A DNA stretch of 7,755 nt from assembly GCA_948560485.1 (NCBI GenBank), contig CAOXUF010000086.1, positions 1 through 7,755 of the forward strand. The letters run 5' to 3'. Below are positions 1-6,700 of this stretch, one piece after another. A program made the position numbers and the translations under genes. The notes under the pieces were generated by a model. It had not been told where the DNA came from and did not search any database. It saw nothing but the letters and a program-made list of their open reading frames with translations. The stretch's first letter is position 1. Every line of letters starts with the position of its first letter. Origin of the DNA: an uncultured Eubacterium sp. Lineage in GTDB: Bacteria > Bacillota_A > Clostridia > Lachnospirales > Lachnospiraceae.

Positions 1-526
1 AAAACGGAATCAGAAACAATAATCCCTTTTCAAAAATATCATCAATACTATATTTCTGTGCCTTCATCACCGGAACGTCAAAGCTATTCATCCCTCCCGG
101 AGTTTTTATCTCGATCTTCATCTTATCGGGAGTTGCTCCATTTGAACGAAGGAACAAAATAGCCGAACGTGGTATTTCTACTTTAAGTACATTATTCTCC
201 AGTTTTCCCTGATCCAAAGCAATCTGTGTAGCATATTCAAAAATCCTTATCAACATGCTGCTGTCCGCAGTGCTCTGACACTCAAGTAAAAATTTTGTTT
301 CTTTCTCTCCGATAATCTCAAAGCTGCTGTCTGTGATCCGTTTTGTTTCTTCCCCATCCTGTTGATTCACAAAATGAATTTCTGGTGAAAAAACAATCTT
401 CTCATCTCCACGATAGTTTTCGCAAAAAATTTCATTAATTACAGGAATAATCAAACGGCTGCAATCATTGAGCATTGTGCGAAACACATCATCATATGGC
501 GTATTTACAACAAAACCTTTTGTCAT
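1..526 (-). CDS. Rpn-like PD-(D/E)XK family protein, 5' part (runs off left edge)
   Basis: The first 175 residues are visible; the rest lies beyond the left edge. The ATG at 526-524 is set by a GGAG Shine-Dalgarno at 535-538, eight bases upstream. An N-terminal YDDVFRTML block (residues 11-19), an Asp at D66 in TDSSFEI, and E82-C-Q84 inside FLLECQS, followed by an RIFEYATQIAL helix (94-104), match the layout of Rpn (recombination-promoting nuclease / transposase_31-like) proteins, where the D and E-x-Q/K positions form the nuclease site. Known members are Mg-dependent DNA nucleases that stimulate RecA-independent recombination, and many Clostridia carry numerous copies. Here the E-x-K lysine position is Gln, as in many Rpn relatives. 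The gene has its own promoter and a leader of about 160 bases with a 9-bp tandem repeat, so it is probably monocistronic. Family assignment is by motif reading only; actual nuclease activity is inference. Confidence 0.72.
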   Translation of the reverse strand, partial: MTKGFVVNTPYDDVFRTMLNDCSRLIIPVINEIFCENYRGDEKIVFSPEIHFVNQQDGEETKRITDSSFEIIGEKETKFLLECQSTADSSMLIRIFEYATQIALDQGKLENNVLKVEIPRSAILFLRSNGATPDKMKIEIKTPGGMNSFDVPVMKAQKYSIDDIFEKGLLFLIPF

Positions 527-612
527 TCGTAATTCTCCAATCTAAATCAAATTTGAAATACGATAACTGTCCGGGCACTCGTGAAGTCAGATCCTAAAAA
601 ATATACCCTCCA

Positions 613-648
613 AACTCTCTTAACTCTCTTAACTCTCTTAACTCTCAT
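613..648. repeat. 9-bp tandem repeat, three exact copies plus one 7/9 copy
   Basis: AACTCTCTT occurs at 613-621, 622-630 and 631-639, followed by AACTCTCAT at 640-648. On the minus strand it is AAGAGAGTT and sits inside the untranslated leader of the Rpn-like gene, roughly 40-75 bases downstream of the predicted transcription start. Each transcribed copy contains a purine-rich AAGAGAG. Perfect short tandem repeats of this kind can change copy number by slippage. A role in leader structure or regulation is inference. Confidence 0.85.
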
Positions 649-695
649 CGGGATACACAAACTTCGTCTGATAAGGCACAAGTTTAATTGCCTAT

Positions 696-724
696 AGTAT
701 ACCATATTCAATGACTTATTTCCA
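696..724 (-). promoter_or_regulatory. putative sigma-70/SigA promoter for the Rpn-like gene
   Basis: On the minus strand a TGGAAA -35 (719-724, 4 of 6 matches to consensus) is separated by exactly 17 bases from a TATACT -10 (696-701). The -10 is preceded by TGG, which gives the extended -10 TGn motif. This predicts a start near 689 and a leader of about 160 bases before the ATG at 526. No better-placed promoter is visible nearer the gene. The match is by consensus reading only. Confidence 0.45.
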
Positions 725-789
725 CTTTATTTTTCAATCCTTCGACAAGCTTTCGAAATTTTCTGTTTTTATATCAATCCTATGCAAAA

Positions 790-1062
790 TTACTCCACAA
801 TTCCCTCATGTGTACCCTCAACCACAATTCATTCACTGCTTGGATTATTCTTTATCACATTCTTCCCAACTTCCACACAGCTTCGCACATTAGAAATCAT
901 CTTCCCCGTATACCGTTCATCCCAGATAATTTTTCTTACTGTACTTTGAATCCAGACAGCTTTTTCCTCTCAAAAGGTGAGGTAAGATAACGTAACTTCT
1001 AAAAGCACAAAGAAACCAATGGTTTAGACAGCAGACAAGCCCTTCTCTGCCTTGTAAATTGT
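790..1062 (-). pseudogene. decayed large serine recombinase (Recombinase domain remnant)
   Basis: One minus-strand frame reads TIYKAEKGLSAV (1062-1027), then past a stop into LSYLTF, then a second stop at 970-972, then EEKAVWIQSTVRKIIWDERY followed by TGKMISNVRS (969 to about 880), then NPSSE, a TGA at 829-831, and IVVEGTHEGIVE (828-793), ending in TAA at 790-792. This order is the hallmark of the Pfam Recombinase domain of large serine recombinases: a helix with G-(L/M)-S, a W-x-x-x-T-V-x-x-I core, D-E-R-Y-x-G-K, then E-W-I-x-V-E-x-T-H-E-x-I-V. The TGA falls exactly where the family has the Trp of E-W-I, so it looks like a TGG to TGA nonsense change. The catalytic resolvase domain is not present. 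Such enzymes integrate phages and conjugative transposons, so this is probably the relic of a former mobile element. Confidence 0.72.
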
Positions 1063-1202
1063 CAAAAACAGGATTATAATCGAAAACTATTAAACATACA
1101 ACAAAAAGCAGAATAATAAAAGTCCTTCCTCCTATCATTCTGCCTCGAAATACAAACGATTCTATTATCATAAATTTCCAAACTTCTCATCCTATTTCAT
1201 TC

Positions 1203-1343
1203 TCAAAAAACCCCCATTACTCTCCCAACCCAATAAATCACTCCTAACACCCAACTGCTCAAAATCCCATAAAGTATCACCGGCCCAGCAATTGTGAAGA
1301 TTTTGCAGCCTATTCCAAAAATTTGCCCTTCCGCTCGTGTCAA
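1203..1343 (-). other. 46-codon hydrophobic frame, doubtful small membrane protein or gene tail
   Basis: A minus-strand frame from a TTG at 1343 to TGA at 1203-1205 encodes a mainly hydrophobic peptide (AEGQIFGIGCKIF, then GPVILYGILSSWVLGVIYWV). It could form one or two membrane segments. The plus strand here is strikingly poor in G, which fits minus-strand coding. Against it: there is no Shine-Dalgarno, the start is TTG inside a hairpin loop, and a stop lies 12 codons upstream. It may be the tail of a decayed gene. I do not recognise the family. Confidence 0.2.
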
Positions 1344-1360
1344 GTTAGGGCAAACTTTTT
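1317..1360. terminator. bidirectional rho-independent-terminator-like hairpin
   Basis: TTTGCCCT (1322-1329) and AGGGCAAA (1347-1354) form a perfect 8-bp stem with a 17-base loop. It is flanked by an A run on the left (1317-1321) and a T run on the right (1356-1360). Read on the minus strand, the stem is followed by TTTTT, so it could end the AlbA_2-protein transcript about 145 bases after its stop codon. Read on the plus strand it is followed by CTTTTTCTTT. The large loop and moderate stem keep confidence modest. Confidence 0.45.
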
Positions 1361-1498
1361 CTTTAAGTTTAGCATTTTAAACAAAATACTGTCTGTAATT
1401 AAGCCCCAAATTATCAAAACTGCCGGTTATATAAAAAATCAAAATCATATCTTCAAAAGTTGTAAACTGGCGAAATTTATATAATATCAACAATCTCA

Positions 1499-2983
1499 TT
1501 AAATTTTTAATCGATACGATCTGTTTCTATTGGCCCCAAATGCTTCAACATCATCCATTTCAGAAAGCACAACTCTGGTTCTTGCCATACTCAAACCCAG
1601 CAATTCTGCAATATCTCTTGTTTTCGCCGTTTCGTGTTTTTGCAGATATAACTTGATTTTTTCCCTATTTTTATCAGTTTTTATCGCTTGTTTTTTATCA
1701 CTTGCTTTTATCGCTTGTTTTTTATCGCTTGTTTTTATCGCTTGTTTTTTAACAAATCTTAATGTCAATGACGTTCTGTCCGGGTCAAAACTTTCCTCTA
1801 TTACAGGTTCTTCCCATCCCTCATCCTCCCATACGTTAAAAATATTAGGTACTCCACTCCCCGCATGTTCTCCAATATCTATCAAATTAAACATTTTCAT
1901 CAAACTTTTATTCCTTGGATCAGATTTTCCTCCCCTGCGCATCTGTTCCTTTCCAAGCCGAATATATCCAGGATTTTCCAGTGTAAGTTTATCATCCTCC
2001 TTGATTATCGTAACACCGAATTTACCATAAAAATCTGTATTGATAATACAATTTGCTAACGCTTCTCTCAATGCTCTGTGAACAGGTGTATCATCAATCC
2101 GAAAACCGCCCTCTATTTTAAATGGTACCTTGATATCCTTAATGATTTTATTGTATACACGGAAATAAAAATCAAATAAATTCCCGGACCATTCCCCTGA
2201 CGAAGATTGAAGCCTGTCTGACCATCTGATAACCATATCCGGATTTTCCCTGTAATCCAAAAAATACTCTGGGAAATACCTCACAATATCATACTCATTT
2301 CCAAACATAAGCATTCCGGCGGCAGTCGGATGAAGCCTTTTATCCTCTTTAGAAATGCCTGCTGCACCAATTACTCTCAGATACTCACTATCATCTAATC
2401 TTTCAAATGGATGTCCTGGCTTAAAAGATTTATGACTATTACGGTAACCGCGAACAGAATCTCCATTCAAATCTTCAATTTCAGCCTCATCAAGTACTTC
2501 CATATCCATGGTTTCTTCTGCCTGATCTCTTAACATTGTCTTGACCTGCAGCCTGGTACAGTGATAATCTCCTTCCCAATTTCTGCGGAAAGTTCCCCCA
2601 AACAGATCATCATTAATATATACCGGCTTTTGTTCCCTTTTTGCACTCGGAACCCATATTACCATGATTACATCACCTGTATCGTTCAGTGAAAAAGTTT
2701 CCACATCGTCATCCTTTAGAAGATTTATACTTACCTTTTTGCGGTTGTTAAGAGTATCCCAAAAAGTCTTTTTCAACTTTGGTGCATTTTTCAGTCCAGT
2801 TGTATGCCAATTACCATCTTTATCTTCTTTTACACCAAGAATAATAACTCCGCCATAGCAGTTGGCAAAAGCAGAGTAAGTATCCCATAAGCTATTGGGC
2901 AAGCCTGCTTCTGCTTTTTTTACTTCTCTGCGATTGTCCTCTCTGTAGGAATCAAATTTTGACAAATCGAATAACTCTTCCAT
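1499..2983 (-). CDS. Schlafen AlbA_2 / HATPase_c_4 / winged-helix ATP-binding protein
   Basis: This is a complete 494-residue protein. The ATG at 2983 follows a GAGGAG Shine-Dalgarno five bases upstream. Residues about 14-130 form an AlbA_2 (Schlafen-type) domain: E15/E20, then SAFANCYGGVIILGV (37-51). Residues about 300-410 form a GHKL-type HATPase_c_4 domain: REALANCIIN (306-315, with E307 and N311/N315 at the N-box), LENPG (335-339), and the glycine box HAGSGVP (373-379). Residues 412-438 are a repeated, Lys-rich linker (KKQAIK-x-x-x). Residues 440-494 form a winged helix with TRDIAELLGLS (455-465) as the helix-turn-helix core. Family members are usually annotated as ATP-binding or putative DNA-binding transcriptional regulators and are common in accessory islands; their biochemical role is poorly defined. 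The gene is separated from the helicase gene by 722 bases, so it is probably transcribed independently. A palindrome 22 bases upstream of the ATG hints at (auto)regulation. Family assignment is firm; role is open. Confidence 0.93.
   Translation of the reverse strand: MEELFDLSKFDSYREDNRREVKKAEAGLPNSLWDTYSAFANCYGGVIILGVKEDKDGNWHTTGLKNAPKLKKTFWDTLNNRKKVSINLLKDDDVETFSLNDTGDVIMVIWVPSAKREQKPVYINDDLFGGTFRRNWEGDYHCTRLQVKTMLRDQAEETMDMEVLDEAEIEDLNGDSVRGYRNSHKSFKPGHPFERLDDSEYLRVIGAAGISKEDKRLHPTAAGMLMFGNEYDIVRYFPEYFLDYRENPDMVIRWSDRLQSSSGEWSGNLFDFYFRVYNKIIKDIKVPFKIEGGFRIDDTPVHRALREALANCIINTDFYGKFGVTIIKEDDKLTLENPGYIRLGKEQMRRGGKSDPRNKSLMKMFNLIDIGEHAGSGVPNIFNVWEDEGWEEPVIEESFDPDRTSLTLRFVKKQAIKTSDKKQAIKASDKKQAIKTDKNREKIKLYLQKHETAKTRDIAELLGLSMARTRVVLSEMDDVEAFGANRNRSYRLKI
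1678..1744 (-). repeat. 13/14-bp tandem repeat inside the AlbA_2 gene, read in two frames
   Basis: On the minus strand, five consecutive units start at 1744, 1731, 1717, 1704 and 1690, alternating 13 and 14 bases. Each is a close copy of CAAGCGATAAAA plus one or two bases. Because of the alternation, successive units are read as QAIK and then TSDK/ASDK, producing the 9-residue repeat KKQAIK(T/A)SD at residues 412-429, with a partial third copy to 438. A degenerate sixth unit follows. This lies precisely between the ATPase-like core and the winged-helix domain. Gain or loss of one unit would change the frame; of two units would add or remove nine residues. Confidence 0.88.
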
Positions 2984-3005
2984 TACTGCTCCTCACTTTA
3001 AATCC

Positions 3006-3027
3006 CCTATATATTTGCAAATATAGG
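3006..3027. promoter_or_regulatory. A/T-rich palindrome upstream of the AlbA_2 gene, candidate operator
   Basis: TATATTTGCAAATATA (3010-3025) is a perfect 16-base palindrome. With CCTA on the left and TAGG on the right it extends to 22 bases with a two-base offset. It lies 22-43 bases upstream of the ATG at 2983, where a -10 region is expected, and contains TATATT/TATATA hexamers, although no convincing -35 is visible. The adjacent protein ends in a winged helix, so autoregulation is an attractive inference but is not shown. Confidence 0.42.
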
Positions 3028-3168
3028 TTTCAGTTTCCGCTGCTTTCATTTAGTCCAAGCTTATTAATTATTCCATCTTTTCTTTCTGTACTAACCAGGC
3101 AACACCATAATTGAATTAGCAATCCTGTTTTCTTTTGTCATGGAAGTTATATAGTATCTTTGATAAAC

Positions 3169-3288
3169 TTCCCCGGTGCAAGCACTCAAACACCACAAGG
3201 GCGTTTGTCTCCTGCTTCGCAGGAGCGGGGTACTCGCCCCAACCTCGCTTCACTCGGTATTAGTTTGCACGATGCAAGCATCGGGGAA
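3169..3288. repeat. 120-bp palindromic multi-hairpin element (MITE/REP-like)
   Basis: The ends are imperfect inverted repeats: TTCCCCGGTGCAAGCA (3169-3184) and, read on the other strand, TTCCCCGATGCTTGCA (3288-3273), 13 of 16 identical. Both ends also share the direct repeat TGCAAGCA. Inside lie a CAAAC...GTTTG stem (3187-3207), a perfect 7-bp hairpin CTCCTGC-TTC-GCAGGAG (3208-3224) and GGGG-tactcg-CCCC (3227-3240). CGATGC-AA-GCATCG (3270-3283) is a further perfect palindrome at the right end. GC content is much higher than in the flanks. It encodes no credible protein. This architecture fits a small non-autonomous repeat or a structured RNA; no flanking target duplication is evident. Confidence 0.6.
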
Positions 3289-3297
3289 TGTACCCTC

Positions 3298-3396
3298 CTA
3301 TGATTCAATCCCCAAAAGTAAAAATTTCATATCTTCTTCATTGCCAATGGTAAAAATTCCTTTTTTCGTTTCATATTGTATGTCCGGGTAATTTTT
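3298..3396 (-). pseudogene. coding-like tail of an unrecognised gene
   Basis: A minus-strand frame ending in TAG at 3298-3300 reads YPDIQYETKKG and then IFTIGNEEDMKFLLLGIES. The residue composition and lack of low-complexity bias look like real protein, but the frame has no start codon with a ribosome binding site and overlaps, in another frame, the 3' end of the DUF1016 remnant. It may be the end of the same decayed reading frame after a frameshift, or of a second gene fused by deletion. I do not recognise the family. Confidence 0.3.
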
Positions 3397-3569
3397 GTAA
3401 TTCCTTTGACAATATCTGAACACTGGATTTTCGCCACCCCCTTTTCCCTTTGCTGATATTATATCTCTTCACCAATTTTCCAATAAAGGTTAATGCTTTC
3501 CGTAATTACCATTTTTATTGCCTGAAATTGTTTCTTATGAATCAATTCCTTCATTTCATTTACAAAAGG
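3371..3569 (-). pseudogene. frameshifted DUF1016 (YhcG-type PD-(D/E)XK nuclease) N-terminal remnant
   Basis: A minus-strand frame from about 3569 reads VNEMKELIHKKQFQAIKMV followed by ITESINLYWKIGEEI, then TAA at 3459-3461. The alignment continues one frame over (3439-3374) as GWRKSSVQILSKELQKLPG, ending in TGA at 3371-3373. Together these match the start of DUF1016_N proteins (the N-terminal domain of YhcG-like PDDEXK nucleases): a helix with N-x-x-L-Y-W-x-I-G-x-x-I, a short Gln/Lys-rich loop, G-W-(G)-K-x-x-(V)-x-x-L-S-x-x-L-x-x-x-(F)-P-G. A stop, a frameshift and loss of the C-terminal nuclease domain make it non-functional. YhcG-type proteins occur with restriction-modification and other defence loci. 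No ribosome binding site precedes the possible ATG at 3554. Confidence 0.6.
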
Positions 3570-3611
3570 TTAATATATAATAATTTTCATATACTTTATA
3601 TCCCTTCAACG

Positions 3612-3630
3612 CTCGCACCACTGGTGCGAG
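3612..3630. repeat. perfect 9-bp inverted repeat with one-base centre
   Basis: CTCGCACCA (3612-3620), C, TGGTGCGAG (3622-3630). It lies 76 bases downstream of the helicase stop codon. As RNA it would form at least a 7-bp GC-rich hairpin with a five-base loop, but neither side is followed by a T run, so it is not a typical intrinsic terminator. The two-fold symmetry also suits a protein-binding site. A second, smaller palindrome (CACTA-T-TAGTG, 3640-3650) sits ten bases away. Confidence 0.7.
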
Positions 3631-3705
3631 AATTAATGACACTATTAGTGATTATTCTTCTTAATACTCATACAAGAAATAACTTCCACTTTTTGAAAGC
3701 ATGAA

Positions 3706-6700
3706 TCAATCATTAAAACATTTTTTCCATCCATTACGAATCAATTCATCCGCTTTCGGTAAAGCATATTTCAAAAGTTTATCCGCAAGTGTAATTGTCC
3801 CTGCTGGCAGCAAAATACTGTTTTCACACCACATCGCCGGATATGCAGCAATCTTACATTTTTTATTTCGCATCACAACAAAATGATGTATCCCATCCCC
3901 AACTATTTTATATTCCGCTCCCAAAGCATTTAATGGTTCCAGCAATTTTTCCTGTTGTTCATAAGATAATTCTGACGGAAGATTGGAATTTTCGCACCAT
4001 TCCAACAGTTCCAATGCTGCAAAACGGTCTAACAAGCTATGAACTCGTTGATTCCAGTAATGCATCAAACATTCATGACAGGCGCTGTCACACTTGGCAT
4101 GGCAGCTTATCAAAACCTTTTTTGTTTTCTCCATCAGCTCTTCTGTCCTTTCCGCCAATGCAGAACAATACCCTGCTCCACTAGAAAGACTATCAAACAA
4201 AAAGACATCTACATACGCTTTAAAAGCATCTCCTGAATATCGCAATCGATATCCGCTTTTGATTTCATTGAATTCAATATCCAACAGGCGTCCGCCTGCC
4301 AAAGTCATCGCCTCTGCTAAAGTCTGTCCGGCTCTTCGTATCCAAAGCCCGCCAGGATTTACATTTACTCGTTTCGCATCAAGGGTAATCTCATACATCA
4401 CCATGTCTGTTCTAAACTGATTGCCCAGATAGGTGTTTACAACTCTTCCTGTCCCGTGATAACAACTATAATTTGTATATGGATGGCGATACGGTTTATA
4501 TATTTTCCTAAGAATCGTTTCATCATCCCCGGGAACCGCAGCCCCACAATCTTTGCAGACCATAAAGCCTGTAGATTTAGGCCCCTTATTCAAGATAATC
4601 AACGGATCATTGGCTCTCTTTGAATAGCGCAGATTACTAAAACTTCTTACTGTTTCCATCTCACTTTCTTTCGGGGTAATAGAGTAACAAGGTTCCTCTG
4701 CATAAGTCATTTCCGCTTCAGCCCCTGCTTCCCTAGCACTTGTTCCGTTGACAGGCGCAAATCCCCACGGCTTTAGCATCTTTTGGCTTCGAATAGTGGA
4801 TTTTCCACAAAATGGGCATTGGTTCTCATATTTCAATCCCATCCAACTGCAGGCAGAATCTCCACAATAATATAGATCTTTAAAATATTCTTTACTTTTA
4901 CTTTCAAAAAACGGCCGAGCAGGATGTTCCTGCTCATCCGCACGAAATTTTGAATGAAAGCTGTAAATACCACCTGATTTATAAGTAATCTTATTAATCA
5001 CCACTAACCGTCCAGGTGCGTATTCACTAATCGCTATGTCCAAAGCGCGTTCCGGCTTTTGTTCAATGGATGATCCCTTTTCATTTTCTACATAAAAACC
5101 TACAACATCTTTAGGAAAAGAATATGTTGGAAAAATCCCTCTTTCCAAAAAAATGTCTAGCACGCTTTTTTCTTGATTATCATCATCCTGATATTCCTCT
5201 GGGAATTCTTCCGTGTTTTGTTTCAATTCTTCCAATTGAAACAAAATTTCTTCTTTATATTCCGCTATATTGAAGTCTATCCCTTCTGGGATAAGTGTTT
5301 CCAACTCAAAATCCGGTTCTCTTTTCTCACTGATAAACTTTTCAAAATTTTTAAAATCAGTCCGGAAAAAATCATGAATCCTAACTTCATCTGCTCCTGT
5401 TTCCATCCTGTCAAAAAACTCCGTAGCACAAATTACATTCATATGTCGATATGCTAATTTTTTATTGTCAACATCAATCCATGGCGTTCTGGGAACACCA
5501 GAAATGATTTTTTCAGGATTATGAAAGTAATAACTGTCATGAGGCCTATTGTCTGTATATGTGACAATCGTGGATATCGCTGCACTTTTCCGGCCTGCAC
5601 GCCCAGCACGCTGCTGATAATTTTCCCGCATAGGAGGAATATTTCTCAAACCAACTGCCATCAGTGAACCAATATCAATACCAACCTCCATAGTCGTAGT
5701 ACAACTCAATATATCTACCGGACGATCATTGTCTACATGGACATTTTGAAATCTCATTTCAAAATCTTCCGTAGTTGACCATGTTTTTTGCCGCTGATCC
5801 TTATGAGAAAGCTGTGCGGTATGCTCTTCTGTGTTAATTCGCGTCATATATGCCTGCGGATCACCATGCACCGCTCCCAAGACAGGCACCCGCCAGAATT
5901 TAATTCCATCAAAATCTTCCTTCGTCATCTTTCTAGGAATCCCTTTCCCACAGTGTACACATTTTCCCCACAATACGAAAGGAAACACGCCACTACATCT
6001 GGGGCATTTATACCATTCATGATTTTCACCAAAGCGTAACATAATCATATCCGAATTGAGATACATGGAGGACGTGTGATTGCCTTTGGCAAGGAACTTG
6101 CACAACTGTCTGACCACAATTTGAATTTGAGTCTTTGTGAATCCCTGAACTTCCAACATTTTCCTAATTCTGGGTGGCAATTCGTTTCCATTCCCAATAC
6201 CCAGCCGGGGATATGCAGTAATATTTCTTCGCACATCATCATCAATTTCAGAACCCACCGCATACTGTGAAGTCATAATTTCCATTGCCCATGCGGAAAA
6301 TAACACCTTGAACTCATCTAATGACATTTCAATTTCTGCTTCCTCCAGTTCCTCTTCGATTTCATCAAAGGTCTCCTCGTCAATATCACAAGGCTCCACC
6401 CAACATAATCCTGCATCTGTCAAAGACCGAAAGCTGCTACACAACTGTCGCAGTAAATGTTCATAATACTGACTTGGTTTATGTTTAAAGTATTTATTAA
6501 TGACAACATTATACTTTATCTTGTCCTGCTTTTTCTCATATAACTCCTTCATCTTCTTTAAATCTTCCAATAATTCCGTTTCATTATTTCCATAAAAAAA
6601 CTGAAGTCCATTTTGATAAGCAACTTTCAAAAAAACCGCATACAAAATGTTCAATGTTGGAATTTTATGATTTCGTTCTGCCCACTCCTGAAGCTCTTTC

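Larger units (their letters stand above)
527..1498. other. gene-free stretch with decayed recombinase, terminator-like hairpin and promoter
   Basis: No intact gene is visible in these 972 bases. From left to right it contains the leader and promoter of the Rpn-like gene (527-724), a serine-recombinase fossil (790-1062), an unassigned stretch (1063-1202) with only short, poorly initiated frames, a 46-codon hydrophobic frame without a good start (1203-1343), and a bidirectional terminator-like hairpin (1317-1360). The last 140 bases before the AlbA_2-protein stop codon show nothing recognisable. Confidence 0.7.
2984..3705. other. gene-free stretch with decayed DUF1016 gene and palindromic elements
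   Basis: No intact gene is visible in 722 bases. It contains a possible operator palindrome (3006-3027), an unassigned AT-rich part (3028-3168), a 120-bp palindromic element (3169-3288), a coding-like tail (3298-3396), a DUF1016-type remnant (3371-3569) and two inverted repeats (3612-3630, and CACTA-T-TAGTG at 3640-3650). In 3028-3168 one minus-strand frame ending in TGA at 3030-3032 reads KDGIINKLGLNESSGN, which looks coding-like but is unrecognised and has no start. Several broken reading frames in a row suggest that one or more genes between the helicase and the AlbA_2 gene have decayed. Confidence 0.7.

Noticed and set aside
613..648. CRISPR array
   Set aside because: The units are 9 bases and directly abutting, with no spacers.
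917..1171. 84-codon minus-strand frame beginning with a hydrophobic segment
   Set aside because: No good ribosome binding site. Its second half overlaps, in another frame, the clear serine-recombinase remnant, so the frame is probably accidental within decayed DNA.
1530..2030. 166-codon plus-strand frame
   Set aside because: Antisense shadow of the AlbA_2 protein gene; its repeats simply mirror the linker repeat.
3176..3391. 71-codon plus-strand frame
   Set aside because: It is the translation of the palindromic element and its flank; start context is poor and the hairpin structure explains the sequence better.
3450..3704. 84-codon plus-strand frame
   Set aside because: AT-rich, Phe/Leu/Ile-heavy, no ribosome binding site, and antisense to the DUF1016 remnant.
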